The position numbers and the translations under genes are program-made. A DNA stretch of 64,000 bases from Argyresthia goedartella (lineage: Eukaryota; Arthropoda; Insecta; Lepidoptera; Argyresthiidae): the NCBI GenBank assembly GCA_949825045.1, contig OX463824.1, positions 26,086,501-26,150,500 on the forward strand, written 5' to 3'. Positions within the stretch are counted from its first letter, which is position 1. Each line of letters opens with the position of its first letter. This document shows, piece after piece, positions 58,560-64,000 of this stretch. The notes below the pieces were generated by a model that was given only the letters and a program-made list of their open reading frames with translations, had not been told where the DNA came from and searched no databases.

Positions 58560-59550
58560 GTACTGGCTGAAAATCTAAATTTAGTCCTCCAAAGGAGTTG
58601 TGGACAAGGAGGTTTCATACAATTTGCGATAATTTTATTCTAAAATTGATTTTTACCATACTTATCACTCCGCCGGATATAATGTTTATATGTCTGTGAC
58701 GAAGCTGTTTCTAGTTCCCACGCCTCCTAGTGTGGGGCCAGGTAGTCTGTATGTAAATGTTCATGTTTTATGGGAAGTTTTTCTTATATGGGTCTTATAT
58801 ACTCACGTTGTACAACCCATTCGCTAATCCTTCATTCATTTCATTCATCCTGGTATCGGCCAATTTGGCTAGAGCGTCCACACGCTTGGAAGATCGATCA
58901 GTTTCCTGCGGTGCAGGTAAATGTGCGGAAGGGGCACTGCGACGCTATTCTCAGCACACCGCTATTTTATTTTAGATACAAATGTCATACATTTTTACAA
59001 TGAGCTTTCAAAATCATACATTTCCATGTCTGAATCAAACGGATTAGAAGTTTTTTCTGCATGCCACACAATATGGCGTATAGTATCCGCTGTATTGTTC
59101 TAATGATGACGACATATCTCTTATCTATGGCACTTGAGTTAACGTACGGAATCTGACGATATCTAATACGTCTAAATTGGTTTAGGAGTTTAGTCAAAAT
59201 CTCATTCAGAAACACACATTTACATGAACCGTGAAAACGTTAAAAAATAAAAACAAACTTTCATAGTTGCCGTATGACGTTTTTGTAAGGGCGTTTAAAG
59301 AAAGAAAGCAGTTTGCGCCGATCTACCATCCCTGAACCAAGCAAGTCGGAACCTGTCGGTACCTTTCGCCGTCTATCTGTACCTACTGGTTTGGCATATT
59401 GTGCCTATAGTCTGCACGGGTACCTAATTAGCGCAGGCGCATCCAGCTACTTTCGCTTATTAGGACGCCGCGCAGATCTGTTCCGATAAGCGTTAGTAGA
59501 TCGGTACAGACTACTAGCTTTAATTATTTATCGCGGTGGCCAGATGGCCG
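58560..59550. other. No gene recognised
   Basis: GTGTGGGGCCAGGTAGTCTGTATGTAAATG (58731-58760) is a short block shared with 21035 and 56195. The right end of the mariner probably lies near 58560-58590 (TACTGGCTGAAAATC). Confidence 0.4.
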
Positions 59551-59551
59551 A

Positions 59552-59615
59552 AATCAACTGACAGATTCTGACAATCTAACAAGATTGTTTGACTGTCATA
59601 ATCTGTCAGTTGATT
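59552..59615. repeat. 64-nt nested hairpin
   Basis: ATCAACTGACAGATTCTGACA pairs with TGTCATAATCTGTCAGTTGAT with one mismatch. Inside, CAATCT and AGATTG pair again. The base composition differs from a simple repeat. Confidence 0.7.
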
Positions 59616-59681
59616 GATCAGTTGTAATGTAAAATGGAGTGGGCACGATTGTACCACCCCGTACTGAAAAAAAAGTGGCCA

Positions 59682-60232
59682 AGTGCGAGTTGGACTCACC
59701 CATGAAGGGTTCCGTAGTAGCTAGTATGTTTTTCATATGTAACTTTGTTTTTCATAGTGTTTGTATGAATGAAAAAGTTATCTTTGCGGTTTCTAATAAA
59801 TGATTTAATCATTTTATATCTTAAAAACTGCTTATTTTATTTTTTTATACTAAGTTTCGTTGAAAATGTGTATCGAGATAAACAGCATAAAGTTTTTGTA
59901 GATTTTTCACTCTCTTACTTTAAAAGTTAGGGGACGACGACCACGACGACGACACACACACACATACATATTTTTTCACTTTGGAAAGGTCTGGCTCTTT
60001 AACAATTTACTTTGAAGAAAAATGGTCCCAGCAATTTCAACGTCATTTTTAAATATATATATATAGACCCCACCCATTTTTGTAAAAAAAAAACGTAAAG
60101 CGGTTCAAAAGATACATCTACATACCAAGTTTTAATCTTAATAGTTTCTGCATAAAGTTGCTGTGACATACGGACGGACGAACGGACAGACAGACTTAAA
60201 CAAAACTATAAGAGTTCCTTGTTTCTCTACGG
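59682..60232 (+). repeat. GGGTTCCGT-type dispersed repeat, long copy
   Basis: It begins GGCCAAGTGCGAGTTGGACTC...GAAGGGTTCCGTAG and ends ACATACGGACGGACGAACGG...AAGAGTTCCTTGTTTCTCTACGGAAC. This arrangement is known widely in Lepidoptera. It contains a (CGA)n/(CA)n run at 59935-59970. Non-coding. Joined directly to the SINE at 60238. Confidence 0.75.
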
Positions 60233-60237
60233 AACAA

Positions 60238-60530
60238 GAGCTCCGTGGCCCAATGGGTTTCATGCTTGCCTCTCACATAGGAGATGCAGGCTCGAATCCT
60301 GACCATGTACCAATGAGATAATTAATTTATCTAAAGTACATTATCTTACGTTCAGTGTTTCGGATGACACGTTAAGCTGTAGGTCCCAGCTTGTTTTGCT
60401 ACGTGGTAGTGATCGTGAAACCCCTCCACTACCCCGCACTAAGCCAGCGTGGTGGAGTATGGCTTAATCTTAGTCATAGCCTAGTAAAAATCTATGCCCC
60501 TCGATGGGGTCAGCAAAAGGATACATTATT
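60238..60530 (+). repeat. tRNA-derived SINE (family B), best copy
   Basis: Head GAGCTCCGTGGCCCAATGGG with perfect box A (TGGCCCAATGGG), then box B GGCTCGAATCC (one departure from consensus). Body ATGAGATAATTAATTTATC, GTTTCGGATGACACGTTAAGC, GCCAGCGTGGTGGAGTATGGC and CCCCTCGATGGGGTC. Most complete of three to four copies here. Confidence 0.88.
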
Positions 60531-60534
60531 TATC

Positions 60535-60916
60535 ACATCTTGTCTTACAGGCCAGGCAAGTTTCTTTGGTTCTGAGTGAGCTGTGACCTATATTTCTCGT
60601 ATAAGGTAAGGGGGGTGAGAGAAAGAGAGGTGACGCTTACTCAGAGCCATAGAACCTTGGGGCGAACTGTAACATACCATATCCGCGCGACGCCCCAAGC
60701 GGCTGACTAATGCGACTGCGGCAGGCTACAAATAGTAATTAATGACAGTTATCCCTGTTGATAAACAGGAGTTATGTGTGCGGCCTGTCTTCGATGCTAC
60801 GAGTATGTCACGGTAATGTGGGAGTTAGATAGAGCTATATCTCTATTTGTAGGTTGTTTGTGGTTTTAGTTATCGGCTACAATGGCAAGATGGTAATAAT
60901 ATGGTTGCGCTCTAGG
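60535..60916. other. No feature recognised
   Basis: No frame, repeat or known family could be assigned. Confidence 0.45.
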
Positions 60917-61136
60917 ACCGAAAGCGCTCATTGAGCAAAACAACAGCTCACAGTGCGTAGTGGTGAAGTGTATGCGATCCCATGGTGCAAGGGAATTCGC
61001 TATGTGGTGTTTCTGTGATTGCCTCAACCTGTCGTGAGCATTTTTATAACGACCATAACGTGAACTTCGCGTTGTGGATTTTTTACACTGACCACAACGA
61101 GTTGTAAGCTGGTTTTTCGCTCAATGAGCGTTTCCG
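60917..61136. mobile_element. 220-bp MITE with palindromic inverted ends
   Basis: CCGAAAGCGCTCATTGAGC (60918-60936) is near-inverse of GCTCAATGAGCGTTTCCG (61119-61135). Each end holds the near-palindrome GCTCATTGAGC. No obvious target duplicate. Confidence 0.6.
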
Positions 61137-61177
61137 ATTTTTTAAGTATTATATTTATTTTCAGGAAATATTAAACT

Positions 61178-61416
61178 GCACATCAAAAATACTGATTTGC
61201 ACAGCAAATATCAGGGCAAAAAGCTGCGGTAGCTTAGGTGAAGGGTAAAGGGGGTGAGCAAAGCGAAGCCCCCTTTATCCTTCGTGTTAGGTTGAACATG
61301 TTAGAACAACAAAAAATACTTAAAACATAAACTTAAATACACATAAAATATTTAAAACATAGAAAAGTGTTTTTGTTGATCCTTTTTTGCTGTGCAAATC
61401 AGTATTTTTGATGTGC
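61178..61416. mobile_element. MITE with perfect 31-bp inverted ends and hairpin core, copy 5
   Basis: 61178-61208 (starts GCACATCAAAAATACTG) is the exact inverse of 61386-61416. The interior begins GGGCAAAAAGCTGCGGTAGC and contains the same 15-bp stem (61240-61254 with 61269-61283), loop TGAGCAAAGCGAAG and the TTAGGT direct repeats seen in copy 3. Confidence 0.88.
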
Positions 61417-61449
61417 GATGAAATACTAGCCTTAGTTAGCTGTTAGACG

Positions 61450-62222
61450 TTGAATGTCGTTTTTAAACGGTTGTTTACTAATCTCTACAATCTTCTAAGG
61501 ATAAAGCTATGTTACCAGGAACTATTGCTATGTATAATTGTGGACGGTGGGCGCACCATGCTGTGGGGATCTTGGGCAGACAAGGCGCGGGGTGAAGGGA
61601 AGACAACCCAGGAGTGGTCTTTTGTCTTGAGAGGTCGGCGGGCGCAGCGGGGAGAGGTCCTGTTCGGTCGGAGTCATGGTCGAGGAAAGAGGAAGAGTGG
61701 AAACGGAATGGGTAATATTCTCATGCACCACTTCTGGGGCATGGGGAGACAGGGTCAGATCAACGGATCTCTTCCTGAAGAATCGCCTCTGTCCACTCCT
61801 GTGGACAGGTCATCAGGGGGCCCTCACGGGTGGTGGCCTTCTCACTGGATGAGCTATTCCATTTGGTGATCGCCGGCTAGGCAACCAGGTCGCGTGGCAG
61901 GCGGCGGCGATTGGACGGGCGCGCGAGGTGCGGCGCCAGTTCGTGGTTGTGCGGGTGGTGTGGCGCATTCGCACGCGCCAACATGTCCTTCGCAAGCCTC
62001 TGGACAAACTGGTACATCTGAGGTCCCTCTGGATCGTCGCGTTCCTCACGAAGCGGGGGGCGCCGACGATGATAGGCAGAGAGAGGTTCTCTTGAGTTCG
62101 GAGTCTCCGTTTGTTCGTCTCCGGCGTACCATGACGGGGCCGCGTAGGTGACGCGGGATCTCACGTAGGACTTGTAGATCCCGAGCTTCACCCTCAGAGG
62201 GAGGTTGGAGTCAAGAAGTCCA
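61450..62222 (-). pseudogene. Jockey LINE C-terminal and 3' UTR fragment
   Basis: The minus strand from 62215 reads LLDSNLPLRVKLGIYKSYVRSRVTYAAPSWYAGDEQ, then after a deletion FVQRLAKDMLARANAPHH...LAPHLARPSNRRRLPRDLVA with a stop at about 61877. This is the end of a Jockey-type RT protein; the catalytic part is missing. The 3' UTR (61450-61870) is GC-rich and gives long but meaningless frames on both strands. Confidence 0.75.
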
Positions 62223-62224
62223 AA

Positions 62225-63205
62225 AATTCCAAATTCCAAAATTCCAAATGTCTTTATTACTGTATATATTTACATATACTTAGCAATCGTCATTTTTGCC
62301 ACTTCTCTACATTGGACCACTGTGGGAGAAGAAGGGCGTAGAAACTCCAACAGATTGATTTTTAGATCTCTTTTTTAAAAATTGCTTATGCTTAACTAAT
62401 AAAAAATATAATATTTAGTCATTATCATAATTCATAAGCAGGAATAAATAATTACAAAATTATTAACAGCAAGGTCTGTGTTGAGCCAGATTAAACCCAT
62501 ACAGTCCCATCATTTAAGTAATCTGGAACATTGCAATATCCCTTTTTCGACAAAGTCGCTTTAACATGGTTTTTAAATTGCTCAAATGGCAATTTCAAGA
62601 TCTCCAGGTATCTTGTTGTAGTAGAGAATGCATTGACCCTTGAAAGAATTGCTAACCTTCGCGAGTCTAAACCGAGGCGCAAGTAGTTTGTGATTATTTC
62701 TTAGGTTAACATTACAGCTATCGCTAAGTTTGGGAAATTTTGTAAGGTTCTTGCGTACATACATTATATTTTCGAAAATAAATTGACTAGCTACAGTTAG
62801 TATGTCAATTGTTTTAAAAAGCTCTCTTAAGGAGTCTGTGCGTTTTAAATTATAAATTGCTCGAATAGCTTTTTTTTGTAAAATAAAAATAGTTTGAATA
62901 TCCGCTGCTTTCCCCCACAACAAGATACCATAGGACATGACACTATGAAAGTAACTAAAATATACTAGCCTAGATGTAGCCACATCCGTGTTTTGTCTGA
63001 TGTTCCTAACAGCGTAAGCCGCAGAACTTAATTTACCAGCCAATTTATCTATGTGGGGTCCCCACTGAAATTTGTAATCAATGGTTATTCCAAGAAACTT
63101 CGTGTCATTTACTAATTCTAACGTGCTGTTGTCTAAGACTAAACTGGTCTCAACTTGCCTGACATTTGGAAGTGAGAATTTGATACACTGAGCCAATTCA
63201 AGGTT
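62225..63205 (-). pseudogene. LINE fragment: RT thumb, C-terminus, 3' UTR
   Basis: Frame 63196-62582 reads FLGITIDYKFQWGPHIDKL, LSSAAYAVRNIRQ, LVYFSYFHSVMSYGILLWG and LQKKAIRAIYNL, the thumb-to-end region of a Jockey-superfamily LINE. In this frame it runs to a stop at 62582; a 3' UTR follows to an A/T-rich tail (GGAATTTTGGAATTT) at about 62225, touching the Jockey fragment. Endonuclease and catalytic RT are absent. Confidence 0.8.
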
Positions 63206-63290
63206 AAAGACAGAAGAGACAAAACATGACTTTTGCTAAGTATATATAAATATCTACAGCAACTAATCAAATTGGACCTAGACTTTGACT
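63206..63290 (+). mobile_element. LINE 3' end in opposite orientation
   Basis: AAAACATGACTTTTGCTAAGTATATATAAATATCTACAG and a GACTTTGACTTTGAT tail match the plus-strand 3' end at 51680-51755. It faces the minus-strand copy of the same family at 62225-63205, so both 3' ends point outward. Confidence 0.65.
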
Positions 63291-64000
63291 TTGATCTAGG
63301 ATGCCTAGGCTACCTACGGTACCAATTTGGTGAGTATCGGTGACCTAGAATAACATTACTCGTATATACTCTCCTATCGCTATTATTGGCCCTAGGCTAG
63401 CTAGCTATGTTTGTATGTCGAGCTAACTATTCTAGCTACCTATCTGGTTAATGGCTTAATTACAGAGAAGCTATATACCTAGATGTAGCTACTACACTAT
63501 CAGCCCACAATTTAATACACGAAAAGCGGACTCTTTATTTCCTTACAACTAAACTTATTACTAGGGGGTATGTACACAGTTACACCTATATATTACATGC
63601 TATTTTATATTTTTACGAGCTTCATGTCGTCGTGTAAAATAATTAATTATATTTGCCCATGGTCTGGTAAAACGGGTGTCAATTTGCCCCGTGATTTTAA
63701 GTGTTCGATAATTTAACTTTAAGGGTTTAAGTTTGGACATTTGAACTATTTGATCTTTTGACCATTCGATATTATAAACTTCAGCGTTTCGTATATCGAT
63801 GCTACGACTATTTACTTTTAGAGCATTCGATACTGTGATTTTAGATGTTTTGAACTTTGCTATTGTGCCGGCTGATATTGATCCTCACGTACACAACGTT
63901 TTATTAGAGTTTTATCTCAGTGATGTATCAGCCGTCGCAGATAACGGATGTATCATACTACGCACCTAATCTAGGTACGTGATAAGAGTTGGTATTACTT
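63291..64000. other. No gene recognised
   Basis: AT-rich, with recurring phrases such as CATTCGATA and TTCGATAATTT between 63700 and 63850 that suggest an old degenerate repeat. No frame of note. Confidence 0.45.

Noticed and set aside
61450..61869. Plus-strand frame of 139 codons
   Set aside because: Antisense to the GC-rich 3' UTR of a Jockey fragment; composition is not protein-like.

Overview
This is a eukaryotic, very probably lepidopteran (moth or butterfly), genomic window that is almost entirely transposable elements (TEs). It is AT-rich. The arguments for Lepidoptera are a Dong/R4-type LINE sitting in AAT microsatellites, Helitron ends of the CTAG|T type, several tRNA-derived SINEs, the dispersed 'GGGTTCCGT' repeat, and CR1/Jockey LINE fragments. 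I found no complete host gene, no rRNA gene, no functional tRNA gene and no CRISPR array.

Layout. (1) 1-12,443: a Ty3/Gypsy LTR retrotransposon on the minus strand. Its 3' LTR is cut by the window edge and its 5' LTR is complete. Gag is split by a nested 5-kb CR1-like LINE (5,417-10,382) with a visible target-site duplication. A tRNA-Lys primer site, a polypurine tract and an A_AAA_AAG gag-pol slip site are all visible. (2) 12.4-19.3 kb: SINE and MITE debris, a 5'-truncated LINE reverse transcriptase, and a decayed Helitron with a 3' CTAG end and a nested inverted-repeat element. (3) 19.6-27.7 kb: dispersed repeats, then a truncated and a near full-length Dong-like LINE in tandem, each bounded by AAT repeats. 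The last AAT array is about 1 kb long. (4) 27.7-33 kb: SINE and CR1 debris plus candidate exons on the minus strand. (5) 33.0-37.5 kb: a hAT remnant with four 185-bp tandem repeats. The third repeat is split by a 3.1-kb TG...CA insertion with a 4-bp target duplication, which itself contains a LINE fragment. (6) 37.6-48.9 kb: SINEs, an 870-bp foldback, candidate exons, two minisatellites and inverted-repeat elements. (7) 49.3-58.5 kb: a broken THAP-domain gene, a candidate exon, hairpins and a mariner transposase pseudogene. (8) 58.6-64 kb: dispersed repeat, SINE, two MITEs, and Jockey and other LINE 3' fragments.

All the recognised TE genes here carry stops, frameshifts or deletions, so none can encode its full protein as the sequence stands. 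The nesting order can be read directly: LINE into gypsy gag; TG...CA element into the hAT repeat array; LINE into that element.

Two signals look least explained by known families. One is a short conserved core with a 15-bp hairpin and GCGAAGC-type loop, present five times and carried by elements with unrelated inverted arms. The other is a set of phase-compatible candidate exons on the minus strand (50.6, 42.9 and 30.8 kb) that may be the remains or the body of a host gene with long TE-filled introns.
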